Assembly (NCBI GenBank): GCA_035772405.1
Contig: JAYKKM010000253.1
Coordinates: 1,593,001-1,657,000, forward strand
Direction of reading: 5' to 3'
DNA: 64,000 bases
Origin: Chrysogorgia sp. JL179-B06
Lineage: Eukaryota; Cnidaria; Anthozoa; Scleralcyonacea; Chrysogorgiidae
Shown: piece by piece, positions 24,110-34,883 of the stretch
Layout of the letters: each line of letters begins with the position of its first letter
Numbering within the stretch: position 1 is the stretch's first letter
Program-made: the position numbers and the translations under genes
Notes under the pieces: model-generated
Told to the model about the DNA's origin: nothing
Database searches by the model: none
The model's input: the letters and a program-made list of their open reading frames with translations, nothing else

Positions 24110-24560
24110 TATTATTATTATTATAACAGTCTTTAATCAGGGTGTCCCCGTCACAGAAGTGGTTTTCAGAGGAGCCCTGCATTATTAAAAATATATACAA
24201 CAATAAATAAATAAAAAACATAACATAACATTACATTACAAAAAGCAAAACAAAAACAAAAAACAACCTATAAAATGCAGTTACAGTATACAATTAATAA
24301 TTCACTTATCAAAAATACAATCAATTAAAATAAACTTGAGCAGCTTTTTAAGTTTCGTTTTGAAAAATTTGAAAGAGGAAGGCATTTTTAGTTCATCTGG
24401 CAAAGTGTTCCAATCGACTAGTCCTTGATAGGATAGTTTTTGTTTACCCCAGTTAGTTTTAGCACGTGGTAGATAGAAACACGTTTTCGCCGAGTGTCAT
24501 AGTTATGTATTTCATAATTGAATTTAAAATTGAAATCAAGATCAACTTCGTTAGACACCC
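24110..24560 (-). mobile_element. Non-LTR retrotransposon 3' end
   Basis: Minus-strand frames give NYDTRRKRV and, after a one-base frameshift, LPRAKTNWGKQKLSYQG, the same tail as in the element at 29376. The 3' UTR ends with a TAA/ATT repeat at 24112-24124. Confidence 0.8.
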
Positions 24561-24645
24561 GTCTATCGAAATAAAATATTGTTCTAATCGCTCGCCATAT
24601 TCATCCCAATCTTGGCCTGGACGATACTCGTCCATGTTCCCATTA
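24560..24645 (-). mobile_element. Gypsy gag fragment
   Basis: Short minus-strand match MDEYRPGQDWDEYGERLEQY, typical of the start of gypsy gag. It directly abuts the LINE tail. Confidence 0.5.
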
Positions 24646-24905
24646 ACGTGTTGTGATGTATGGTGTCCACAATCAAGCATACAGAAAAAATCGAGGATTT
24701 ACTGTATGCTGACTTCGTTAATGGACACAAAAACAACGACACACCAAGGATACTGTACTGTTTGACTTCAATGTTAAAAGGGCCATCCCAATCACCGTCT
24801 TCCACAGTGCGAAACATAAAATGGATCAGCGAACATGTACGAGAGAGATGGCAATAAAAGAGCTCAAAAAATAGAGCTCTACTGTACCCCTCGTCTCGAG
24901 AATAG

Positions 24906-25340
24906 ATGCCTATATGCTCGGTTATGTCCATGGAATTTCAAGTTACTGCCATCTGTAAGTCAGCGTTTTACCACCTACGAAATCTGAGCCGAATACGGAA
25001 ATACATCTCGATGCAGTCTGCCAAAACTTTGATACATGCGTTTGTCACCTCAAGACTCGTCACCTCAAGACTGGAAGTCATACCATACAACTTAGAAACA
25101 TATGGCCGTGGAGCGTTTTGTGTATATGCAACAAGACTTTGGAATGCCTTGCCCGACCATATTAGGGACTATACACAATCATTGGATAGTTTTAAGAAAC
25201 ATCTTAAGACATATCTTTTTAGAGAAGCTTATATTTAATTTTTACTTTATTGGGATCTTACTTTAAGTTTATGATTGTAATAGCTTATTTTTATATACGT
25301 GTACTGTAAAGCGCTAATGGACTGTAGAAATGTATTTTAA
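24906..25340 (+). mobile_element. CR1-like LINE tail with internal deletion
   Basis: AKTLIHAFVTSRL is joined to YGRGAFCVYATRLWNALPDH and FKKHLKTYLFREAY. The missing middle shows an internal deletion, and VTSRL is partly duplicated. The 3' UTR includes gtaaagcgctaatgg. Confidence 0.85.
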
Positions 25341-25343
25341 TAT

Positions 25344-25726
25344 TAGGGACTTTAAGATCTACGACGGCAACCTAGGACGGGGACGTCGTTCAAACAAAAG
25401 AATCTTCATGCGAAACAATAAGAATGAATAATTTTTATTCCCAAGAGTAATTTCAACGCCGTTCTCGTTCTGTTTACAACGCCACTGAGAGCATTTTCAC
25501 GTCTTTAGGACGACGGTAACTCGCGGAGAGATGAGACTTAAGACTGACTTAAACACAGACACTATAATCGTTTTAGGAATATTAAAGCGTTTTGGAGATC
25601 ATAAAACAAGCTTGGAGTGTCAAATACGCTAGTCAATCGACCGTGGTTTCATTCAAATACTAAAATTTGTATTGCTTTTACTGCCGTCGCCGTCCTAGGT
25701 TGCCGTCGTAGATCTTAAAGTCCCTA
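25344..25726. mobile_element. Hairpin MITE with TTAATAT target duplication
   Basis: TAGGGACTTTAAGATCTACG and complement form the ends; TTAATAT flanks it at 25337-25343 and 25727-25733. 383 bp, non-coding. Confidence 0.85.
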
Positions 25727-25861
25727 TTAATATACCCGAGACGGTGTAATTGTGACATACCCTATAAGTGTATTCCTTATCATTAGACATCACACACGGG
25801 TATTAAGTAATCAAAATAATGGCGAATAACTAAGAGCGAAAATGTTCTACTGTTGTCTTAC

Positions 25862-25999
25862 CAAAATAGTCTTTCATGAGTTGCAAGGAATCACTGTCGA
25901 TCTTTCCTTCCATCTCGTCAGATATTCGCGATAAAGTGTCTTTTAAACCGATTTCCTCGTTCATGTAATTTTCCATTTTTTGCAAAGCTTCATGCAAAC
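25862..25999 (-). CDS. QRICH2-like gene, DUF4795 exon 2
   Basis: Exon of 138 nt, phase 1 in and phase 1 out, acceptor tctctgctcag, donor TTTTG/gtaaga. It encodes LHEALQKMENYMNEEIGLKD and then a segment ending in KIDSDSLQLMKDYF, corresponding to the family's helical segment just before the cysteine knuckle. Confidence 0.84.
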
Positions 26000-26117
26000 C
26001 TGAGCAGAGAAAAAGCTTCAATAATTTTTTCTTATCTCAATATATTATTATTTACCAGTGTTTTCCTTAAAGGGGAACTGAAAAAACTTACTACCTACTT
26101 TTAAATAAAAGGCATTT

Positions 26118-26226
26118 AAGTAGTATTTAAAACACGAGAAGGAGCGTTTTATCATATTTAAAATGCAAGCGCGCAGCGCGAGCATTTTAGATATGATAAA
26201 ACGCGAGTTCGAGTATTTTAAATAGC
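26118..26226. repeat. Short hairpin
   Basis: tatttaaaacacgag and gcgttttatcatat with complements around a gcgcgcagcgc centre. Confidence 0.75.
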
Positions 26227-26916
26227 TTCAAAAACAATTGATTGTAATCACTAGGGAGTGTACTGGTTTCTATTAGAGGTAAATTGGGTTGATTTAGAAC
26301 AATGTAAATCGATTTGTTTTCGATTCGCATAGTTGGGTATGCAAATATGGTCTTTGAGTTGATGTATGAAATGCAAATTAGCAGGAATTTTATATAAAGT
26401 TCGTAGAGACTTTATATAATTGTCATGCTGATTAGTATTCATGGTTTTATCAGGTATAAAAGCCTTGCGCGTGACTAAATACGGAAATGTGATTGGACAA
26501 TTTGGTTAATGAATATTAATGAGTTTTTGAAGTATGTTTAAAAATTTTGATAGTTTTAGCACATCTGCTGTAGTACTCGATAAATAACGTTTTCATTCTC
26601 GTATTTTATGCTGCTGGACCACTGACCCCTATATATAACTGGACTGCGGGATCCCCCATAAAGTGTCTTGTAGTCGCCGTATTCATACGTCAGTTCGAGT
26701 GTTGACAAGTGTGAATTAAGGACAAGTGTTACAGTTTGTTTTAATTTTTTTTTGTCGAGTTTCGTTTTTGAAGAGTGAGAATACCGCACTGTGCTGTTTT
26801 TGTGTGTATGAACATGAGAAAAAGGACTCCAGCTGACGCCATGCTTTTTACGATACTTTTTGTGAGTCATTGGCAATGGGACCCCGCAGACCAGTTAGTC
26901 CCAGAAAGCACATCAA

Positions 26917-27060
26917 CGTTGTGAGAACGTTGCGCTTATACGTCCGGAAAACGTTATATCGAACGTTCGCACAACGTTTTTTTGTCGACTCCGCTATACG
27001 TCGTCACAACGTTCGCTGATAACGTTCGCTGATAACGTTCACACAACATTCACACAACTT
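26917..27060. repeat. AACGTT-rich degenerate repeat
   Basis: About ten aacgtt words within 145 bases, with gataacgttcgct duplicated. Confidence 0.6.
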
Positions 27061-27068
27061 TTCACAAT

Positions 27069-27385
27069 GAAGGAAAACCTATGAATTGAAAATGTTTCAT
27101 CATGAAAGTATCTTCGTTATACAAGCGCAATTTCTTAGCGATTCTTTCTTAACGATTCTTTTCTTAGCGAGTTCGATTTCTTAGCAATCATGGCCAAGCG
27201 GTGAAGCAATCACGGCCAAGCTGTGAATGTAATATATATTATTTACATTCACCGTTTGGCCGTGATTGCTAAGAAATCGAATCGCTAAGAAAACAATAGC
27301 TAAGAAAAAATCGCTAAGAAATTGCGCTTCTATAACGAAGATACTTTCATGATGAAAGATTTTCAATTCATAAGTTTTCCATGTG
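27069..27385. mobile_element. Hairpin element with TTCTTAGCGA words
   Basis: Arms of about 136 bases (27069-27204 and 27248-27385). Each contains several ttcttagc words. Confidence 0.85.
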
Positions 27386-27825
27386 TTGCCGCGTGAGATC
27401 TTTAACATTATAAGACAAAATATCACACCGAAAGTCCTGAACACACAAACGCTTTTTATTGTTTCTTATTAACAACAATTAACTTATTATATAAGTAAAA
27501 TGCTCTCAGACGTCATCTTCCTCATTATCTCACCTGCAGTTGTTATATAGAGGTGAGTTATAGAGGTCAGTGTTCTGCACGCAGCCATTTTAGAGTTTGC
27601 TTAACGGCTCAAATGTGGACTCCTCTAAACAAGTTTTCAGCAGTCATAGCTTCTTATCTTCTTCTTATCTTCATTGCTCATACGTCGCCACCCAATTTTC
27701 AACGTAATATAGGATCTATAGGTTCTGTATGTTCTACGGATTCTATATAGGCTCTACAGGTTCTATGATGTCAAGACAGAAGCCCACTGGACATAAACTC
27801 ACCAAACAAAAGCCCACAACTAAAG

Positions 27826-27826
27826 T

Positions 27827-27867
<41 letters not shown>

Positions 27868-28015
27868 TAAATAATTTATCTGTTTGTCTGTTAAACCATT
27901 TGTCTGTTTTCTGACTATCTATACCTGTCTGTCCATTCCTCTGTCTATACATAATCTGTCTGTTTGTTTATCTGTCTGTTGATCTGTCTATTTGCTCGTC
28001 GGACTATCGATCTAC
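27826..28015. repeat. TGTC microsatellite
   Basis: Perfect (CTGT)n at 27827-27868, then degenerate tgtctgttt sequence. Confidence 0.9.
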
Positions 28016-28119
28016 CAACGCACACATCAGTCGATGACGCCACAGTGACCTCACTGTACGACAGAAGGTGAAAATTATACATGAAACCTTTTCCCCTAAT
28101 CAAGAAATAATCTCCTCAC

Positions 28120-28282
28120 CTCTGTCAAACATCTCGATGGTCTCATCAAACATACTTTGATTCACTTTCCCATCCAGAGCATGCTTGTCTGCTTTAACGT
28201 CCATCTCTGTGGCGACATTTTCACGTTCGGCTTTTGTTTCTTGCAAACCTTTTGTGTATTCAACAAGATCGTCGATTAAACG
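28120..28282 (-). CDS. QRICH2-like gene, first DUF4795 exon
   Basis: Exon of 163 nt, phase 0 in, phase 1 out, acceptor tcctttag, donor GACAGAG/gtgagg. It encodes 54 residues including MDVKADKHALDGKVNQSMFD, which matches the pattern that opens the DUF4795 region of QRICH2-type proteins as I know it. Preceding residues (LVEYTKGLQETKAERENV) are coiled coil. Confidence 0.85.
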
Positions 28283-28561
28283 CTAAAGGAGACAAAACAA
28301 GAATGAAGTAATCAAAACATCTAACAACTATTTGTTATTGATTCTCGCACCTGATTTTGTTTTTGTCTTACGCGATTATTTATTTTATAAAAGTCTCATT
28401 CAATTATTATTTCACTTTACGTTTCACTCTCTGAGACGAAGGTCCTTTGCTCGAAATGTTAGACTACTTACACGCTATTTCGGCAGTACAACGACTTTTT
28501 AGATATTTGATTTGTAACGCGTTCCAAACTATTTCGGACTTTTCCAAAGTACACCATTTCA

Positions 28562-28769
28562 GCTTTTTTAATAATAATAATAATTTATTCAGGATACCCA
28601 CGTTACCGAAGTGTTTTTCAGTGGGGTCCTGTAATACTTCACAACATTACATTGCGTTGCGTTGCGTTGCGTTGCGTCGTGTCGCGTTGTATTGCATTGC
28701 ATTACCCAATTATTACCATGCAATACCATGCATACATGTAATATAATAAAACACAATAAAAATACAACA
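28562..28769 (-). mobile_element. LINE 3' UTR remnant with GTTGC pentamers
   Basis: AAT repeat tail and text close to the 3' UTR at 24112-24180 (cagggtgtcc/caggatacc, gtggttttcag/gtgtttttcag). A gttgc pentamer run is at 28653-28690. Confidence 0.65.
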
Positions 28770-29186
28770 CCGTATTTACTCGTTTGAGCGCCGCGGCGCT
28801 CTTTAAATTTTCAGAGTTTCAGATGCGGCGCTCATTCGGAGGCGGCGCTCTTTAAAAAAATCTTTTATTTGTGAATTATAACAAGAACTTTTAACAATAA
28901 AATAAACAAGTTTTAAATGTCTTTGTCACTAAATGTCCCGAGAGCTTTAAAGTACACTCACTTTGAACTAAAAAGCATTGTAATACAAGAAAATAAATTT
29001 CCGAGGTTGATTTAAGATTTGTGGTTGTTTTATATTAGCGTCTTCAACGATTCTGACGGTGCTTCGATTAAGCGCCGCATTTGAAAATAATTAGTGCGGC
29101 GCTCATTCGGGGGCGGCACTCTTTAAACAAATGTGATCTCAAATGCGGCGCTCATTCGGGGGTGGCGCTCAATCGAGTAAATACGG
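28770..29186. mobile_element. MITE with CCGTATTTACTCG ends
   Basis: Terminal inverted repeat CCGTATTTACTCG with a GAGCGCC extension. Inside are three copies of a gcggcgctcattcgg module. No coding content. Confidence 0.8.
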
Positions 29187-29375
29187 TATACAATACAATT
29201 GGTTTCATCCCAAAAGAACGGAAGACTAGATACAAAGCGGGCGCGCAAGTGCACGTGGGACCGTTTGTTTGACATTAGTCCAGCCACACCAGCGCCCCAA
29301 CTCTCTACCCAGTCCCCCCCGCGACTATTTTTTTGATGTAGTTTCTTGATTAATTTTTTAAATTGATGTAGAGAG

Positions 29376-30888
29376 TCAGTGTTTTTTTGTTTTAATGTCC
29401 AGGTTATTGAAGTTTATTGAGGCTTGGTAGATTAATTTTTGTTTTCCCCAGTTTGTCTTGGCTTTCGGCAGGTGTAGATTATTGCTGGTCCTTGTGTCGT
29501 AGTGATAAATATTGCTGTTTCTGGTTAGTTCGAAGTCGAAGTCTATTAGATTGTTAATACTCTTAAAAATTAAAAATAGTTGATGTTTCTGTCGTCTGAT
29601 TTTTAATGGTGTCCAGTTGAGTATTTTCAGAGCTTCAGTTGAGGAGGAGAACGGAGGAGCATCAAGGATAAGTTTTGCAGCTTTGTTTTCTAGAACTTGG
29701 AGTGATTTCATTACTACAGTATTGTTTCTGTCTCCCCAAATTATATCTACGTAGTCGAAAAATGGTAGAATTGGTGAGGTGTAAAGAGTGCATCGTGCGT
29801 CCAGTGGTAGATATAATTTTACGCGACGTAGAAGTCCAAGTCTCTGGTTTATCTTTTTGGTTAAGTTTTCAATATGATCATGGCATGAAAGATCCTCACT
29901 GAGAGTGATGCCGAGATATTTAAACGAATGTTCTTGTTTGATTTTCTAGTTATGAATGGTGATTTTTAAGTTGGAGTAAGACTTTAAGGTAGCAAGATCC
30001 CTCTGAATACATTTTTAATACCATACAATATAACAATTAACCCTTACAACCATTTGATAGAACATATGACAAATAATATTTCCACACAAAAAGTTTGCAT
30101 AAATTATGCTAATTAGCTGACGAAATGGCCGCCGATTGGTCAAAATCTGGATATACTTCAAACAAATTTGCCATTTTCCAAACACTATTTCTCCCTCATT
30201 TTCCCATATATTTCAATAAAATTTTCACCACAGCCTCCTAACAGGAATATCTAGGGAATGGTGGTAGGAATTTTGAATCTGATTCATACTTGTTGAATTA
30301 TCTGACATAATTAATATAATTTAGGTGGTGGAAATTGAAAAAAAAAGAAAAAAGCATGTCAGAAAATAGCTGAAAGTTTATATTGAAAATGCTACCACCA
30401 GAATATGCCTTAGTATATAAGCTATAAACTCAGAAACTTTCAGCTAACCTTATCTCTAAAACTGCCTGAGAAATCTTGTTTGAAGTATATCCCAATTTTG
30501 ACCAATCGGCGGCCATTTCGTCAGCTAATTAGCATAATTTATGCAAACTTTTTGTGTGGAAATATTATTTGTCATATGTTCTATCAAATGGTTGTAAGGG
30601 TTAATTGTTATTGTATGGTATTAAAAATGTATTCAGAGGGATCTTGCTACCTTAATTGATTTTTGTTCGAAAAGATAAGGAACTTTGTTTTTTCAAAATT
30701 AAGTGTGAGGAGGTTTTCGTCGAGCCATTTAGATAATAGTTGTAAATCAGTGTTCATGTTACTTTGAAGTGATGATGCTGTTTTGGCAGAATAATACAAT
30801 AGGGTATCATCGGCGTATAAAACTGATTTGCTGTAACTAAGGCATTTTGGCAGGTCGTTTATGTATATTAAGAAAAGCAAGTTTTTAC
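29376..30888 (-). mobile_element. Non-LTR retrotransposon RT, split by a TTAA hairpin MITE
   Basis: 30647-30888 encodes LFLIYINDLPKCLSYSKSV and the YADD catalytic motif. 29376-29980 encodes HSFKYLGITLSEDLSCHDHI, an LENKAAKLILDA helix and HLPKAKTNWGKQKL. Joining at a single TTAA gives a continuous frame (NKNQ-LKSYSNLKI) with one stop at about 29950. 5'-truncated just before the LGPLLF motif. Confidence 0.88.
29984..30655. mobile_element. 672-bp TTAA hairpin MITE inside a LINE
   Basis: TTAAGGTAGCAAGATCCCTC and about 180 further bases are repeated almost perfectly inverted at the right end. TTAA is at 29984-29987 and 30652-30655. Arms include gccgccgattggtcaaa. The TTAA target suggests piggyBac-type mobilisation; that is inference from the target only. 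Confidence 0.92.
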
Positions 30889-31018
30889 TATATTATGTGG
30901 AATTTTCCGTTTTTCCCCACAGAAATTAAGATTTTTTTTTAAAAAAATACGACAAGAAATGGAATTAACACAGTTTCCCTTAAATAATACCAATTCTGAA
31001 GATTTGTTTTTGGCAACA

Positions 31019-31440
31019 ATTTTCGAGAAATACATTAAAGTTAGCAGAGGTAAATTATTGGATATTTATGGCAACACTTCTACTATAATTCAATGAATTG
31101 TGCGTGTAAACATTTTCTTCAGCAAAATTTGCCAGAAAATAACACGAATAAACCACAGATATTGATTTAATCACTCTATTTTGTTTAACATTTTTATTAA
31201 GCAAATATTGTCGCACAGACGTGGTTAAAAGTTAAAATACTAACCAATTTTACAATCGTTATAAAGGAGTCCACGGTTTCTGAAATTTTAATGCAAATTC
31301 TAACTAAAAATGCTCGTTTAGATGGTCCAGAATTTACAAATGTACGAATTTTTACAATCCTTATAGAGGGGTCAGAATTTCTGAACCTTCTATAAAACGA
31401 TATCGAAATATGTAGCGAAATATGCGAATTTTTACAATCC
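31019..31440. repeat. About 420-bp flank repeat, copy 1
   Basis: Nearly identical to 34312-34725 (tttcgagaaatacattaaag onwards). Its right end holds an inverted relative of the 155-bp satellite (ccttatagaggggtcagaat). Confidence 0.9.
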
Positions 31441-31454
31441 TTATCGAGGAGTCA

Positions 31455-34205
31455 GAATTTCTGGTGCGCCAGATTTCAGAATTTCTGGTGCGCCAGATTT
31501 CGCACCAGATTTCGCATCAGATTTCGCACCAGATTTCGCACCAGATTTCGCACCAGATTTCGCACCAGATTTCGCACCAGATTTCGCACCAAATTTCGCA
31601 GCAGATTTCGCAGCAGATTTCGCAGCAGATTTCGCAGCAGATTTCGTACCAGATTTCGCACCAGATTTCGCACCAGATTTCGTACCAAATTTCGCACCAG
31701 ATTTCGCACCAGATTTCGCACCAAATTTCGCACCAGATTTCGCACCAGATTTCGCACCAGATTTCGCACCAGATTTCGCAGCAGATTTCGCAGCAGATTT
31801 CGCAGCAGATTTCGCACCAGATTTCGCAGCAGATTTCGCAGCAGATTTCGCACCAGATTTCGCACCAGATTTCGTACCAGATTTCGTACCAAATTTCACA
31901 CCAGATTTCGCACCAGATTTCCCACCAAATTTCGCACCAAATTTCGCACCAGATTTCGCACCAGATTTCGCACCAGATTTCGCACCAAATTTCGCACCAG
32001 ATTTCGCACCAGATTTCGCAGCAGATTTCGCAGCAGATTTCGCAGCAGATTTCGCAGCAGATTTCGCAGCAGATTTCGTACCAGATTTCGCACCAGATTT
32101 CGCACCAGATTTCGTACCAAATTTCAAACCAGATTTCACACCAGATTTCGCACCAGATTTCGCACCAAATTTCGCACCAGATTTCGCACCAGATTTCGCA
32201 GCAGATTTCGCAGCAGATTTCGCAGCAGATTTCGTACCAGATTTCGCAGCAGATTTCGTACCAGATTTCGTACCAGATTTCGTACCAGATTTCACACCAG
32301 ATTTCGCACCAGATTTCGCACCAAATTTCGCACCAGATTTCGCACCAGATTTCGCATAAGATTTCGCACCAGATTTCGCACCAGATTTCGCACAAAATTT
32401 CGCACCAAATTTCGCACCAAATTTCGCACCAAATTTCGCACCAGATTTCGCACCAAATTTCGCACCAGATTTCGCACCAAATTTCGCACCAGATTTCGCA
32501 CCAGATTTCGCACCAGATTTCGCACCAGATTTCATACCAGATTTCACACCAGATTTCGCACCAGATTTCGCACCAGATTTCGTACCAGATTTCGTACAAG
32601 ATTTCGCACCAAATTTCGCACCAAATTTCGCACCAAATGTCACACCAGATTTCGCACCAGATTTCGCACCAGATTTCGCATCAGATTTCGCACCAAATTT
32701 CGCACCAGATTTCGCACCAGATTTCGCACCAGATTTCGCACCAGATTTCGCACCAGATTTCGCACCAGATTTCGCAGCAGATTTCGCAGCAGATTTCGTA
32801 CCAGATTTCGTACCAGATTTCGCACCAGATTTCGCACCAGATTTCGTACCAAATTTCAAACCAGATTTCGCACCAGATTTCGCAGCAGATTTCGCAGCAG
32901 ATTTCGCAGCAGATTTCGCAGCAGATTTCGCAGCAGATTTCGCAGCAGATTTCGTACCAGATTTCGCACCAGATTTCGTACCAAATTTCAAACCAGATTT
33001 CACACCAGATTTCGCACCAGATTTCGCACCAAATTTCGCACCAGATTTTGCATAAGATTTCGCACCAGATTTCGCACCAGATTTCGCACCAAATTTCGCA
33101 CCAAATTTCGCACCAAATTTCGCACCAGATTTCGCACCAGATTTCGCACCAGATTTCGCACCAAATTTCGCACCAGATTTCGCACCAGATTTCGCACCAG
33201 ATTTCATACCAGATTTCACACCAGATTTCGCACCAGATTTCGCACCAGATTTCGTACCAGATTTCGCACCAAATTTCGCACCAAATTTCGCACCAAATGT
33301 CACGCCAGATTTCGCACCAGATTTCGCACCAGATTTCGCATCAGATTTCGCACCAAATTTCGCACCAGATTTCGCACCAGATTTCGCACCAGATTTCGCA
33401 GCAGATTTCGCAGCAGATTTCGCAGCAGATTTCGCAGCAGATTTCGCAGCAGATTTCGCAGCAGATTTCGCAGCAGATTTCGCAGCAGATTTCGTACCAG
33501 ATTTCGTACCAGATTTCGCACCAGATTTCGCACCAGATTTCGTACCAAATTTCAAACCAGATTTCGCAGCAGATTTCGCAGCAGATTTCGCACCAGATTT
33601 CGCACCAGATTTCGCACCAGATTTCGTACCAAATTTCAAACCAGATTTCACACCAGATTTCGCACCAGATTTCGCACCAAATTTCGCACCAGATTTCGCA
33701 CCAGATTTCGCACCAGATTTCGCATAAGATTTCATACCAGATTTCATACCAGATTTCACACCAGATTTCGCACCAGATTTCGTACCAGATTTCGCACCAG
33801 ATTTCGCACCAAATTTCGCACCAAATTTCGCACCAAATGTCACACCAGATTTCACACCAGATTTCGCACCAGATTTCGCACCAGATTTCGCACCAGATTT
33901 CGCACCAAATTTCGCACCAGATTTCGCATAAGATTTCGCACCAGATTTCGCACCAAATTTCGCACCAAATTTCGCACCAAATTTCGTACCAGATTTCGCA
34001 CCAGATTTCGCACCAAATTTCGTACCAAATTTCGCACCAGATTTCGCACCAGATTTCGCACCAGATTTCACACCAGATTTCGCACCAGATTTCGCACCAG
34101 ATTTCGTACCAGATTTCGTACCAGATTTCGCACCAAATTTCGCACCAAATTTCGCACCAAATGTCACACCAAATTTCGCACCAGATTTCGCACCAGATTT
34201 CGCAT
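31455..34205. repeat. 12-bp satellite array 1
   Basis: About 230 copies of a 12-mer close to cgcaccagattt. Variants include cgcagcagattt, cgtaccagattt and cgcaccaaattt. The rare variant accaaatgtca recurs near 32635, 33295, 33835 and 34155, indicating larger duplicated blocks. Frames of 930-990 codons on both strands (SHQI, AKSG, VRNL or CEIW repeats) are by-products of a 12-base stop-free unit. Confidence 0.97.
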
Positions 34206-34311
34206 CTTCCAAAATTCTTTTTGCTATGGATGACATATCATGTATATGTACTTGGACCCAAATACATGAATTTACTTCTTATGTTTGTTTTTATTTTCAT
34301 TTTAATGCAAA

Positions 34312-34725
34312 AATTTTCGAGAAATACATTAAAGTTAGCAGAGGTAAATTATTGGATATTTATGGCAACACTTCTACTATAATTCAATGAATTGTGCGTG
34401 TAAACATTTTCTTCAGCAAAATTTGCCAGAAAATAACACGAATAAACCACAGATATTGATTTAATCACTCTATTTTGTTTAACATTTTTATTAAGCGAAA
34501 ATTGTCGCACAGACGTGGTTAAAAGTTAAAATACTAACCAATTTTACAATCGTTATAAAGGAGTCAACCGTTCCTGAAATTTTTATGCAAATTCTAACTA
34601 AAAATGCTCTTTTAGATGGTCCAGAATTTACAAATATGCAAATTTTTACAATCCTTATAGAGGGGTCAGAATTTCTGACCCTTCTATAACACGATAGCGA
34701 AATATGCGAACTTTTACAATCCTCT
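34312..34725. repeat. About 420-bp flank repeat, copy 2
   Basis: Second copy of 31019-31440, between the two 12-bp arrays. Confidence 0.9.
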
Positions 34726-34883
34726 ACAAAACATTTAATATCAACATTAGATTTGTGAGTCTTAAATTTGGTAGTTCTAAATTAATTTAAACAGATAAGT
34801 GCTAAAAGTTAATGATTCTACAATTTCTACTTGTCCGTGTTAAATCAAACACGTCTAAAATATAATTTCTACCGACTGAAACT

